Shown here in pieces: positions 43,945-54,474 of a stretch of 64,000 nt of DNA. How positions within the stretch are numbered: position 1 is the stretch's first letter; the number at the start of each line of letters is the position of its first letter. The notes beneath the pieces are model-generated. The model was given only the letters and a program-made list of their open reading frames with translations, ran no database searches and had not been told where the DNA came from. The DNA is taken from contig NZ_JAERRJ010000002.1 in assembly GCF_016741815.1 (NCBI RefSeq), positions 372,001 through 436,000 of the forward strand. The letters run 5' to 3'. Source of the DNA: Nocardia acididurans (GTDB lineage: Bacteria; Actinomycetota; Actinomycetes; Mycobacteriales; Mycobacteriaceae). The position numbers were made by a program, and so were the translations under genes.

Positions 43945-45044
43945 GCCTCTCGAAAATCGATCCGCGCCCGGCGCTGATCAAGACCCGGCCCGCGCTGCGG
44001 CTGGGCGGATTCTCGACCGTACTGCGCCTGCGCATGGTGCTCATCGTGATCGCGTTCGTCGCGATCCTGCTGGGACTGTTCGCGCTGGATATCGCGGTGG
44101 GCGAGTTCAACATCCCGCTGAGCCGGGTCCTGGATGTGCTGGGCGGCGGCGGAACTCGCGCACAGCGGTTCGTGGTCCTGGAGTCACGGCTGCCGCGCGC
44201 GCTCACCGCCGTCGTGGTGGGCGCGGCACTCGGACTCGCCGGTGCTGTCGCGCAATCGATCCTGCACAATCCGCTGGCCAGCCCGGACATGCTCGGCATC
44301 ACCGCCGGAGCCAGCGTCGGTGCGGTCGCGGTGATCGTGGGCGGCGGTGGCGCGGTCACCGGAGTGGTCGCCTCGCTGGGGGTTCCGCTGGCGGCGCTCA
44401 CCGGTGGGCTGCTCACCGCGGTGCTCATCTACGTCCTGGCCTGGGGGCGCGGCGCGTCCGGCGACGCCGGGGTCATGGGATTCCGGCTGGTGCTCATCGG
44501 CATCGGGCTCAACGCACTGCTGCTGGCCGTGGTCACCTGGCTGATCGCACGGGCCTCGCTCATGGACGCTTCGCTGGCGCAGCAGTGGGTCACCGGTTCG
44601 CTCAATGCCGCCGACTGGTCCACGCTGGTTCCGGCCGCGATCGGTCTGGGCCTCGCGCTGGCCGTGGCCGCCGGATCCGCCCGCACGCTGGCGGCGCTGC
44701 GGCTGGGCACCGACACCGTGCGCGTACTCGGGGTGCGCATGCAGACCCAGCAGGCCATCCTGCTCGGAGCCGCCTGCGCCGCAACAGCTCTCGCCGTGGC
44801 GACGGTCGGGCCGCTGGCCTTCATCGGGCTGGCCGCGCCGCAGATCGCCCGGCGGCTGCTGCGCACACCCGGCGAACCGGTCATCGGGTCGGCGCTCGTC
44901 GGGGCCATCGCGGTGCTGGGCGCGGATCTGATCTCGCGCACCGTATTCCCCATCGATGTGCCCGTGGGCGTGGTCACCGCTGCGTGCGGTGGACCGTTCC
45001 TGCTCTACTTGCTAGTACGCGCGAATCGGAAGGCGACACTGTGA
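43941..45044 (+). CDS. FecCD-family iron-siderophore ABC transporter permease 2
   Basis: This 367-residue second permease has the same signatures: LPRALTAVVVGAALGLAGA, HNPLASPDMLGITAGAS, FIGLAAPQIARRLLRTPG and DVPVGVVTAACGGPFLLYLL. The start is the GTG that overlaps the previous stop; a much longer open frame upstream is in the shadow of permease 1. Together the two permeases form a heterodimeric channel. Confidence 0.93.
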   Translation: MSLSKIDPRPALIKTRPALRLGGFSTVLRLRMVLIVIAFVAILLGLFALDIAVGEFNIPLSRVLDVLGGGGTRAQRFVVLESRLPRALTAVVVGAALGLAGAVAQSILHNPLASPDMLGITAGASVGAVAVIVGGGGAVTGVVASLGVPLAALTGGLLTAVLIYVLAWGRGASGDAGVMGFRLVLIGIGLNALLLAVVTWLIARASLMDASLAQQWVTGSLNAADWSTLVPAAIGLGLALAVAAGSARTLAALRLGTDTVRVLGVRMQTQQAILLGAACAATALAVATVGPLAFIGLAAPQIARRLLRTPGEPVIGSALVGAIAVLGADLISRTVFPIDVPVGVVTAACGGPFLLYLLVRANRKATL

Positions 45045-45883
45045 CACTCGCTGCGGACCATCAGCATTCGGCCGCCGATCACCGGCTGGGGGCCGAGAAC
45101 GTCACCCTCGGCTACGGCGAACGCGTCATCGTGGACGGGCTGAGCGTCGACATCCAGCCCGGGGTGATCACCACGGTCATCGGCCCCAACGGCTGCGGCA
45201 AGTCGACGCTGCTGCGTTCGCTCGGCCGGCTGCTGCGCCCGCGCGACGGCCGGGTCGTGCTGGACGGCAAGGCCATCTCCACTATGAAGACCAAGGATGT
45301 GGCGCGCATCATCGGCATGCTGCCGCAGACGCCCGTCGCGCCGGAGGGGCTGACGGTCGCCGATCTCGTCGCGCGCGGACGGCATCCGCATCAGTCGTGG
45401 CTGCGGCAGTGGTCCGCGGACGACGAGACCGAAGTCGCGACCGCGCTCGAGCAGACCGGCATCGAGGATCTCGCCGACCGGACCCTGGACGAACTGTCCG
45501 GCGGCCAGCGCCAGCGCGCCTGGATCTCCATGGCGCTGGCGCAGGGCACCGACATCCTGCTGCTGGACGAGCCCACCACCTACCTGGACCTCGCGCATTC
45601 GCTCGAGGTGCTCGACCTGGTGGATCGCCTGCACTGCGACTACGGGCGCACGGTCGTCATGGTCCTGCACGATCTGAACCTGGCCATCCGCTACAGCGAT
45701 CAGCTGATCGTCATGCGCGACGGCCGCATCCTGGCGCAGGGCACCCCGTCCGACATCATCACGGCTGAGTTGTTGCTCGAGGTTTTCGGTCTGCGGGCTC
45801 ACGTGCTGGAGGACCCGGTCTCGGATCGACCGATGATCGTGCCCATCGGCACCCGCCATGTGCACGCGGATCTGGGCCTCTGA
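45041..45883 (+). CDS. Iron-siderophore ABC transporter ATP-binding protein (FecE/FepC-like)
   Basis: This 280-residue ATPase has Walker A GPNGCGKSTLLRSL, the Q-loop LPQTPVAPEG, signature LSGGQRQRAWI, Walker B ILLLDEPTTYLDLAHSLE and the H-loop VMVLHDLNLAIRYSD. The RGRHPHQ segment after the Q-loop is typical of siderophore ATPases. The GTG start overlaps the permease-2 stop. It completes the importer. Confidence 0.95.
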   Translation: MTLAADHQHSAADHRLGAENVTLGYGERVIVDGLSVDIQPGVITTVIGPNGCGKSTLLRSLGRLLRPRDGRVVLDGKAISTMKTKDVARIIGMLPQTPVAPEGLTVADLVARGRHPHQSWLRQWSADDETEVATALEQTGIEDLADRTLDELSGGQRQRAWISMALAQGTDILLLDEPTTYLDLAHSLEVLDLVDRLHCDYGRTVVMVLHDLNLAIRYSDQLIVMRDGRILAQGTPSDIITAELLLEVFGLRAHVLEDPVSDRPMIVPIGTRHVHADLGL

Positions 45884-45984
45884 TACCCCGGTCACGGGGG
45901 CTATGACGAATCCCACACCAGCAACCACGTGGTTACGACGACCTGTAGTACGCATTCCTGTCGGAGTCTCCGTAAACTTGTGGG

Positions 45985-46386
45985 ATGGCAGGTCTTGGTG
46001 AACTCGAAAAAGCGGTCATGGACCAGTTGTGGTCGGCCGATGAACCTCAAACGGTGCGGCAGGTCCATGAGGCCCTCGCCGAGCGCCGCGAGCTCGCCTA
46101 CACCACGGTGATGACCGTTCTGCAGCGTCTCGCGAAGAAGAATCTGGTCGTCCAGCAGCGCGATGACCGCGCCCACCGGTACGCGCCCGTGCACACCCGC
46201 GACGAATTGGTCGCGAGCCTCATGGTCGACGCACTGCAGCAGGCCGATGAAGTCGGGAGCCGCCGGGCGGCGCTGGTGCACTTCGTGGAACAGGTCGGAG
46301 CCGATGAGGCTGCCGCTCTGCGCGATGCACTCGCTAAGCTCGAAGCCACCGAGGCGTCACGCAAGGATTCGAAAGACTCCAAGTAG
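45985..46386 (+). CDS. BlaI/MecI/CopY family transcriptional repressor
   Basis: This 133-residue winged-helix protein has LGELEKAVMDQLWSADEPQTV, the recognition region LAYTTVMTVLQRLAKKNLV, then RAHRYAPVHTRDELV. Repressors of this family dimerise on TACA-type dyads and are cut by an M56 metallopeptidase partner, as in BlaI-BlaR1. That partner is encoded next, 43 bp on. ATG 45985. Confidence 0.92.
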   Translation: MAGLGELEKAVMDQLWSADEPQTVRQVHEALAERRELAYTTVMTVLQRLAKKNLVVQQRDDRAHRYAPVHTRDELVASLMVDALQQADEVGSRRAALVHFVEQVGADEAAALRDALAKLEATEASRKDSKDSK

Positions 46387-46429
46387 CTGTACCCTCGGCC
46401 CTGACCGCCACAACGCAGTGAGCTGAGGA

Positions 46430-47371
46430 ATGGACGTAACAGCACCGGTATTCGCCGGTCTCGCCCTGTTTTTGGCGGGACCGGCCCCGGCGCTGCTCGC
46501 GCGCGCCAAGTGGCCCTACCGCAGTCCCCGTGCCGCGCTCGTCCTCTGGCAGGCCGTGGCGCTGGCCGCGGTGCTGTCCGCGTTCGGATCCGGGCTGGCC
46601 ATCGCGAGCCGGCTGCTGGTGCCCGGACCGGACGGCCGGCCCACCACCACGCCCAGCCAGGAGATCGACGTCATCGGGCTGCCGCTGTGGCTCGCCTACG
46701 TCACGGTCTTCGCGCTCACCCTGCTCATCGGCGGGCGGCTGATCTGGTCGGTGATCCGGGTCGGCATCCACACCCGCCGTCGCCGCGCCCGCCACCGCAT
46801 GCTGGTCGACCTGCTGGACCAGACCGGGGTGGAACGCAAATCCACTGACATCCGGGTGCTGGCGGCCACCGAGCCCATCGCCTACTGCCTGCCCGGGCTG
46901 CGCCGCCGCGTCGTGCTCAGCCAGGGCACCGTCACCAATCTCACCGATGAGGAGTTGACCGCGATCGTCAGCCACGAGCGCTCGCACCTGCGGGCGCGCC
47001 ACGACCTCGTGCTCGAGGCGTTCACCGCGGCACACGAGGCGTTCCCGCGCGTCGTGCGCTCGAAATCCGCGCTGGATTCGGTGAAGCTGCTGATCGAGCT
47101 CCTGGCCGACGACTCCGCGGTGAAGGTCACCGGGCCCACTCCCCTGGCCCGCGCCCTCGTCGCCTGCTCCAATTCGCCTGCGCCGCAGGGCGCGATGGCC
47201 GTGGGCGGCCCCACCACGCTCATCCGCATCCAGCGGCTGGCGGGCCCGATCGGCGATATTCGCGTCGCCGCCGCCGCGTATCTCGCCTCGGCCGCGATCC
47301 TGGTCGTGCCCACCCTCGCGGTGGCGATCCCCTGGCTGGAAGAACTGAGCAGACTGCTACGCGATGCCTGA
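46430..47371 (+). CDS. M56 family membrane metallopeptidase (BlaR1-like, without sensor domain)
   Basis: This 313-residue protein has three N-terminal membrane helices (residues about 5-22, 38-62 and 82-105), a cytoplasmic loop, the zinc motif HExxH as VSHERSHLRARHD, and a C-terminal helix (VAAAAYLASAAILVVPTLA). Unlike staphylococcal BlaR1 it has no penicillin-binding sensor domain, as in the M. tuberculosis BlaI partner. It probably cleaves the adjacent repressor; the signal is unknown. Its end overlaps the helicase gene by 8 bp. Confidence 0.9.
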   Translation: MDVTAPVFAGLALFLAGPAPALLARAKWPYRSPRAALVLWQAVALAAVLSAFGSGLAIASRLLVPGPDGRPTTTPSQEIDVIGLPLWLAYVTVFALTLLIGGRLIWSVIRVGIHTRRRRARHRMLVDLLDQTGVERKSTDIRVLAATEPIAYCLPGLRRRVVLSQGTVTNLTDEELTAIVSHERSHLRARHDLVLEAFTAAHEAFPRVVRSKSALDSVKLLIELLADDSAVKVTGPTPLARALVACSNSPAPQGAMAVGGPTTLIRIQRLAGPIGDIRVAAAAYLASAAILVVPTLAVAIPWLEELSRLLRDA

Positions 47372-48851
47372 CGCCGACGCTTCCGGCGTGCATCCGAACC
47401 CTGTCGAGGGAGGAAAAGCCGTGCCCGCCACCGGGGCCGAGGTCCGATTCGCCGATCTGGGGCTGCCGCCCGTCCTGGTGCAGGCCCTGCGCCGCAACGG
47501 GATCGCCGCGCCGTTCCCCATCCAGGCCGCCGTCATTCCGGATATCCTCGCCGGTCACGATGTATTGGGCCGGGCCGCAACGGGTTCGGGCAAGACCCTC
47601 GCCTTCGGTCTGCCGATGCTGGTGCGGCTCAAGGGCGCACCGTCGACGCCGGGTAAGCCGCGCGGCGTCATTCTCGCTCCCACCCGTGAACTGGCCATTC
47701 AGATCGAATCCGCGCTGGATGAACCGTCCCTGTCACTCGGGCTGCGCCTCGCTTCCGCGGTCGGCGGTCTGCCGATCAAGAAGCAGGAAGAGCGGTTGGC
47801 GCGCGGTGTGGATGTCCTCATCGCGACCCCGGGCCGCCTCACCGACCTCATCGGGCGCAAAGCCGCCGATTTGTCCCATGTGCAGGTGGTGACGGTCGAC
47901 GAGGCCGACCATATGGCCGAACTCGGCTTCCTGCCGCAGCTCACCGCCGTCCTCAATCGGGTGCCTGCCGAAGCCCAAAAGCTGCTGTTCTCGGCCACAT
48001 TGGACGACACGGTGGAAACGGTGGTGCAGCGCTATCTGCGCACGCCGATCGAGCATGCGATCGGTGCCGCGCCCGCCCCGGCCGGGACAGACGGCGACCT
48101 GGCGGCACCGAGCGCCGACCTCGCCACGACCACAGCCGACAGCGAGGCGGGCGTGGACGGCCGCGGGACCGCGGTCCCGTCGATCGAGCACTACGTGCTG
48201 CACATTCGCCGCACCGACAAGCGCACCATCGTGACGGAGATCGCGGCGCGGCAGGGCCGGACGCTGTTGTTCGTCCGCACGCAGTACGCGGCGGAGAAGC
48301 TGGCGGTCCGGCTCCGGGAAGCCGGTGTCGCGGCCGTCGCCCTGCACGGCGGCAAGGCGCAGAACCAGCGCAACCGCACCCTGGCGGCATTCACCGACGG
48401 CACCGCGCCCGTCCTGGTGGCCACCGATGTGGCCGCCCGCGGCATCCACGTCGACGACATTTCCCTTGTCGTGCACGTGGATCCGCCCGCCGACCCCAAG
48501 GACTACCTGCACCGGACCGGCCGCACCGCACGGGCCGGAGCCTCCGGCACGGTGGTCACCCTCGCCACCCCCGACGATCGTGACGAAATCGCGTACATGG
48601 CACGGCAGGCCAGCGTCACACCCACCGATCTCGAAGTCCGCCCCGGCGACCGCCGTCTGGTCGAGATCACCGGCGCACGACGCCCTTCCGGCCGGCCGGT
48701 CGCCGATCCCGCCGCCTTCACCACCCCGGAGAAGGACCCACCACCCACGACGCCCTCGCGTACGCGCCCCCTCCCGCGCGGCCAGAGCCGCCCGCACAAC
48801 AAGAAGCGCAAACCGGGCGCGAAGAGCAAGCCGCACCGTCCGACCCACTGA
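47364..48851 (+). CDS. DEAD-box RNA helicase
   Basis: This 495-residue SF2 helicase has the Q motif PFPIQAAVIPDILAG, Walker A ATGSGKTLAF, APTRELA, TPGRL, DEAD box VDEADHMAEL, SAT, and the C-terminal motifs VLVATDVAARGIHVD and HRTGRTARAG. Between the two RecA domains is a roughly 35-residue Ala/Gly/Asp-rich insert (GTDGDLAAPSADLAT and on). The C-terminal tail is basic and Pro-rich (HNKKRKPGAKSKPHR), as in RNA-binding helicase tails. It is the third gene of the BlaI-M56 cluster by overlap. Confidence 0.93.
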   Translation: MPDADASGVHPNPVEGGKAVPATGAEVRFADLGLPPVLVQALRRNGIAAPFPIQAAVIPDILAGHDVLGRAATGSGKTLAFGLPMLVRLKGAPSTPGKPRGVILAPTRELAIQIESALDEPSLSLGLRLASAVGGLPIKKQEERLARGVDVLIATPGRLTDLIGRKAADLSHVQVVTVDEADHMAELGFLPQLTAVLNRVPAEAQKLLFSATLDDTVETVVQRYLRTPIEHAIGAAPAPAGTDGDLAAPSADLATTTADSEAGVDGRGTAVPSIEHYVLHIRRTDKRTIVTEIAARQGRTLLFVRTQYAAEKLAVRLREAGVAAVALHGGKAQNQRNRTLAAFTDGTAPVLVATDVAARGIHVDDISLVVHVDPPADPKDYLHRTGRTARAGASGTVVTLATPDDRDEIAYMARQASVTPTDLEVRPGDRRLVEITGARRPSGRPVADPAAFTTPEKDPPPTTPSRTRPLPRGQSRPHNKKRKPGAKSKPHRPTH

Positions 48852-48967
48852 CCAGTCTCGGCTCGCCCGACCCCACCGACACGCCCGGCAATCAGTGGCG
48901 AATCGCACTCGGCCGAACCACCCACCCACTCCCAGCTACCCACTGGCTATCAGATCGCCTCCTCCAC

Positions 48968-49747
48968 TCAGGATGGCGCGGGCAGCAGAATCTGCGAGAC
49001 CAGCCAGCCCGGATACGCCCCGGACTGCACCATGCCGGTCTGCACGAGAACCGTTCGCTCACTGCCGGTTTCGAGATCGCGCAGCCGGATCCGCCAGGCG
49101 GGCGGGACCGCGGCCACGGCGCCCTCGGCCCACATCCGCCGGAACTCGGGGTAGCCGCCCAGTTCGTCCAGCAGGTCGGCGAAGACATCCGTCCCCCCGT
49201 AGGAGCCCATGGCGAGCCGGAACGCCCGCACGGACAGGGTGGTGTCGGCCCGCCAGTCGACCAGCACCCGCCGGGCGACATCGGCGTCGAACAGCCACCG
49301 GAACTCGTTGCCGCACTCCAGCATTCCCGGAAACGCCCGTTCCCACCCGGCATTGCACAACAGCATGTGCCCGCCGACCACACTGAGCGAGGCGGGCAGC
49401 GGGCCCTTCAGCAGATCCCGCATCTCAGGGGTGATTGCGGTCCGCATCTCCGCGAGCGACGGAGCCACCGCGACAGTCAACCCCGCGAGTTCCCGCAACT
49501 GCCGGCGATCCCCCATCGACAGCCCTTCCACCCGATCGAGATACCGGATGAGCGCCTCGACCACCTCACGGGTGGGAGCGGTCCGCGACCCCTTCTCCAG
49601 ATGCGTGATGTAGCTGGCGCTCACCCCCGTATTGAAGGCCAGCCGCTCCCGGGACACACCGCGCGAATCACGGATGCGGCGCAGAATCGCGCCGAAGGCC
49701 GGAGCCACGGGTTCATCCGCTCGATCATCGATAGATGTATCTGTCAC
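48968..49747 (-). CDS. XRE family regulator with MmyB-like ligand-binding domain
   Basis: This 259-residue protein has an N-terminal XRE helix-turn-helix (ILRRIRDSRGVSRERLAFNTG, SASYITHLEKGSRT) and a C-terminal MmyB-like PAS-type domain (LPASLSVVGGHMLLCNAGWERAF, EFRWLFDADVARRVLVDW). MmyB-like regulators sense fatty-acid-like ligands in known cases. The neighbour on the right side is a membrane protein gene on the same strand; no target is obvious. ATG or GTG near 49747. Confidence 0.88.
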   Translation of the reverse strand: MTDTSIDDRADEPVAPAFGAILRRIRDSRGVSRERLAFNTGVSASYITHLEKGSRTAPTREVVEALIRYLDRVEGLSMGDRRQLRELAGLTVAVAPSLAEMRTAITPEMRDLLKGPLPASLSVVGGHMLLCNAGWERAFPGMLECGNEFRWLFDADVARRVLVDWRADTTLSVRAFRLAMGSYGGTDVFADLLDELGGYPEFRRMWAEGAVAAVPPAWRIRLRDLETGSERTVLVQTGMVQSGAYPGWLVSQILLPAPS

Positions 49748-49903
49748 TCCACGTCACCTCCGTTTGCCTAGATGCTGACACGAAACCAAAGAAACCGCAG
49801 GTAGGTGAGTTAGGCAACAGTGTTGCGACATGCAAAAATGAGCACACTCAGTGACGACCGAAACACTCCCGCCGATAGCCGCCCTCCGAATTCATGACCC
49901 GGA

Positions 49904-50683
49904 TCACAGACATCTGCGGAAGCCCTCACACCGTCCGAAGAACACCGGATAGGCGTCATCGAGAACCTCTACCGCCAGCGTCATCTCCGTCGCCGTTCGC
50001 ATCACCAGCACCGAACCGCCCCAACTGCTCCCGCGCACGACGATATCGCCCGCGGCACAGTCCAACTCCCATGCGAAGGCTTCATCGCACGTTCCCGCGC
50101 GGAACGGCAGCACATACCCGCCGGGTTGCCCCTGTGGGAAAAGCCGTTCGTAGGAATCGAATTCGCGCAGTGGCGCGGTGTAGTAGAACTTCTGCCAGCA
50201 ACTCTGCTCCACCAGGCCGGTACCGCAGCCGCTGCGCCCCCACGCGAACTCGTAGGCGTCCGGCACGACCACGCCGAACTGGACGAGACCGGCGCGACGA
50301 TCATTCCACCGCTCGGTGTTCAGGGCGTGGTTGAACAGCCACCACAGGCCCATACTCAGCAGTGATCCGGCGGCGAGAGCCAGTGCGGCACCGCGCATTC
50401 CGGCTCTGCGGCTGCGCGGGCGCAGCCACGCCGCACCCGCCAGCATCACGGCGAGCAGTAGCGCGCAGGCGATGACGACCGCCGACTCCTCTTCCGGCCG
50501 CACGTGCGGCCGCCCGAATACCGCTACGGCCCAGGGGATTCCCACATACATGGTGGCGCACAGGCACAGCAGGCACGACACGGACATGCCGAAGGCGGCG
50601 GCGAATCCGGACGGGCCGTATATCGGATCGGTTTTCTCTTCCGCTTCCCGCGGTAACTCCCCCACGCGCCTATTCTCACTCAC
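49904..50683 (-). CDS. Membrane protein of unknown function with extracytoplasmic domain
   Basis: This 259-residue protein has a cytoplasmic acidic N-terminus and three membrane helices (residues about 28-55 with several Cys, 68-88, 98-118). A roughly 140-residue C-terminal domain with Cys pairs (SGCGTGLVEQSCW, GTCDEAFAWELDC, RCEGFRRC) probably forms disulphides outside the membrane. No family was recognised. ATG 50683. Confidence 0.65.
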   Translation of the reverse strand: MSENRRVGELPREAEEKTDPIYGPSGFAAAFGMSVSCLLCLCATMYVGIPWAVAVFGRPHVRPEEESAVVIACALLLAVMLAGAAWLRPRSRRAGMRGAALALAAGSLLSMGLWWLFNHALNTERWNDRRAGLVQFGVVVPDAYEFAWGRSGCGTGLVEQSCWQKFYYTAPLREFDSYERLFPQGQPGGYVLPFRAGTCDEAFAWELDCAAGDIVVRGSSWGGSVLVMRTATEMTLAVEVLDDAYPVFFGRCEGFRRCL

Positions 50684-50868
50684 CCTGCCCTGTGGTCATC
50701 CCGCTGGGTCAAGGTTGAGCGTGGCTACACGCACGGTTTCGAAATTGCTTCTTGTCGGCGCGTGGGAGGTCGGTGAATATTTACTCTGCGCCGGATCAGG
50801 ATCGGTGCAATGACATTGCCGCTGAACGCAATTGACTGCGGCGATACCGCGAGGAAAGGCATCGACAC

Positions 50869-51699
50869 ATGCAGACCGTTACCACTGCGGCCGGGATCGA
50901 GCTGGCCTTCGACAGAATCGAGGGGGCGGGGTCGGGTACCGTGATTCTCGTCGGCGGAGCATTCAGCTACCGCGCCTTCCCGAAAATGGTTGAGCTGGCC
51001 CGGAAATTGGCGGACGACCACGGGCTCACGGTGATCAATTACGACCGGCGGGGACGGGGAGACAGCACCGATTCGCCGGGGGTCTACGACGTCGAGAACG
51101 AAATCGATGATCTCGCAGCACTTGCCGGGGTGATCGGCGGGGAGGTCGCGCTGTTCGGCTGGTCCTCGGGAGCGGGGCTCGCGCTGCTCGCCGCCGGGTC
51201 GGGCCGGGTTCCGGGGCTCGTCGCGGTGGTGGCGTTCGAGCCGCCGTTCGTGGTGGATCACGAGAACTTCGTTCCCCCAGCCGATCTCGAACCGACCCTG
51301 CACGCGCTGATCGCCGCCGACCGGCGGGCCGAGGTGGTGCGGTACTACATGACCCGGGGCATGGGTATGCCGCGAATCCTCGCGGGCATCATGCGGTTCA
51401 CGCCCATGTGGAAGAACCTGCTGGCCACCGCCCCGGCCACCGCACACGACTGGGCGATCATGGGCCGGTTCATGCGGGGCGAACCCCTGGTATCGGCCCA
51501 GTGGTCGGAGGTACGCGTACCGACACTGGTCATTTCGGGAGCGAAGAGCGGTGCGCTGCTGCGAAAGGCGGCGCGCGCCATTACCGCCGTCCTGCCCGAT
51601 GCCCGGCACGAGGAATTGCCGAAGCTCAGTCACAATCCCGATATCGGCATCCTCACACCGCCCGCGGGCGTATTCCTCGAAAAGCAGTTCGCCCACTGA
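50869..51699 (+). CDS. Alpha/beta hydrolase
   Basis: This 276-residue cytoplasmic hydrolase has the fold's strands VILVGGAFSY and VINYDRRGRGDS, the nucleophile elbow GWSSGAGLAL, and a C-terminal His in LPKLSHNPD. It resembles the small esterase-like proteins of actinobacteria. It is followed 31 bp later by a lipoprotein relative, which suggests an operon of two diverged hydrolases. The substrate is unknown. Confidence 0.82.
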   Translation: MQTVTTAAGIELAFDRIEGAGSGTVILVGGAFSYRAFPKMVELARKLADDHGLTVINYDRRGRGDSTDSPGVYDVENEIDDLAALAGVIGGEVALFGWSSGAGLALLAAGSGRVPGLVAVVAFEPPFVVDHENFVPPADLEPTLHALIAADRRAEVVRYYMTRGMGMPRILAGIMRFTPMWKNLLATAPATAHDWAIMGRFMRGEPLVSAQWSEVRVPTLVISGAKSGALLRKAARAITAVLPDARHEELPKLSHNPDIGILTPPAGVFLEKQFAH

Positions 51700-51730
51700 A
51701 TTTCATCGAAGCAAGAGAGAAAACGCAATT

Positions 51731-52621
51731 ATGAAAACAGGTCTCAAGGCATGTGCCGCAGCGCTGTTGACCGCACTGCTCGTGTCCGGTTGTGGCACGG
51801 ACACTGAGAATTCGGCCGGCCCGTCCACCACACAATCGCGGACCGCGGACGCGCCGAGCGCCGACGGCACCGGTTTCTACGCCGAAATAGGCGGCAACAG
51901 AATCTATTACGCCAGCCAGGGCACCGGGCGACCGCTGATTCTCCTGCACGGCGGCCTGATCAGCAGTGAACCCACCTTCGGCGCTCTGGTTCCCGAACTG
52001 GCGAAGTCCCGCAGGGTGATCACGGTCGATCTGCAGGCCCACGGCCGCACCCCGGATTTCGATCGCCCGATGGGATTCGAATCGATGGCCGACGATATCG
52101 CCGGTCTGATCGGCCATCTCGGGCTCGGCCAGGCCGATGTGCTCGGCTACTCCCTGGGCGGCGGCGTGGCCCTGCAGATCGCGACCCGGCACCCGGATCA
52201 GGTGAGCGCCCTCGGCGTCGTCTCCGCGCCCTATCGCTCGGACGGATGGCTGCCGGAGATGCGCGCGGGCATGGCCGCCATGGACGCCGAAGCCATGCGC
52301 TCGACGCCGATGTACCAGATCTATACGGGTGTCGCCCCCGATCCGAACGGCTGGACGGCCCTGGTCACCAAGACGCGCCAGCTCCTGGTCACCGACTACG
52401 ACTGGACCGCGCAGCTGCCGGCCGTCAAGGCTCCCACCCTGGTCCTGACCGCCGAATCGGATGCCCTCCGCCGTGAGCACGCCGTCGACATGGTGGCCAG
52501 GCTGGGGAAAACCGCGCGCCTGGAAGTGATCCCGGCCACCACCCACTACGACATCATGAGCCGGACCGATCTGCTCACGCCGGTGCTCACCGGTTTCTTC
52601 GGCGGCACGGCTGGACGCTAG
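51731..52621 (+). CDS. Alpha/beta hydrolase lipoprotein
   Basis: This 296-residue lipoprotein has signal peptide MKTGLKACAAALLTALL and lipobox VSGC (lipid anchor on Cys 21). The mature protein has the HGG oxyanion motif in LILLHGGLISS, nucleophile GYSLGGGVAL, acid LTAESDALR and catalytic His in ATTHYDIM. So it is an envelope-anchored esterase or haloperoxidase-like hydrolase. It has fold-level similarity to the gene before it but not a lipid anchor. Confidence 0.88.
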   Translation: MKTGLKACAAALLTALLVSGCGTDTENSAGPSTTQSRTADAPSADGTGFYAEIGGNRIYYASQGTGRPLILLHGGLISSEPTFGALVPELAKSRRVITVDLQAHGRTPDFDRPMGFESMADDIAGLIGHLGLGQADVLGYSLGGGVALQIATRHPDQVSALGVVSAPYRSDGWLPEMRAGMAAMDAEAMRSTPMYQIYTGVAPDPNGWTALVTKTRQLLVTDYDWTAQLPAVKAPTLVLTAESDALRREHAVDMVARLGKTARLEVIPATTHYDIMSRTDLLTPVLTGFFGGTAGR

Positions 52622-52636
52622 CTGTTCCGGGGCCGA

Positions 52637-54195
<1,559 letters not shown>

Positions 54196-54210
54196 CCAGC
54201 GAATCGGACG

Positions 54211-54244
54211 AACCCGGCGGAGTCCCGTGCGGACCCGCCGGTTT
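54211..54244 (+). terminator. Hairpin terminator after guaB1
   Basis: CCGGCGG and CCGCCGG enclose a second stem GTCC/GGAC with a CGTGC loop, followed by TTT. It lies 15 bp after the guaB1 stop. Confidence 0.65.
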
Positions 54245-54366
54245 CCCGCGTCCGGACCGGTCGCGCACTCCTGGACAGGTTCCCGGTAGCATGGGCGCTA
54301 CCGGAGCCTGATCATCTCGATCTCCGCTCCCTCACGAGCACCATGTCACCCTGCGAAAGGAACCAG

Positions 54367-54474
54367 TTGTCACCCGCGTCCGAGGGCGCCGCACAGGAGG
54401 GCTCCTCTACCGAGCCGGGTGACAAACCCGGCGCAACCGTTGACCAGCCACCCCGAATATCCGGGTGGTGCTGA
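54367..54474 (+). CDS. Short leader ORF or frameshifted N-terminus before the CNNM gene
   Basis: TTG 54367 follows an AAAGGA ribosome binding site and opens 35 codons rich in Ser, Pro, Gly and acidic residues (SPASEGAAQEGSSTEPGDKP). It ends in a TGA that overlaps the CNNM start region. A single base shift would fuse it to the downstream frame. Either it is a coupled leader peptide, a natural frameshift, or a sequence error. The CNNM start itself has no good ribosome binding site, which favours a link. Confidence 0.35.
   Translation: MSPASEGAAQEGSSTEPGDKPGATVDQPPRISGWC

Noticed and set aside
45900..45984. BlaI operator before the repressor gene
   Set aside because: Only weak TAC...GTA elements are visible; no convincing TACA-N-TGTA dyad could be fixed by eye.
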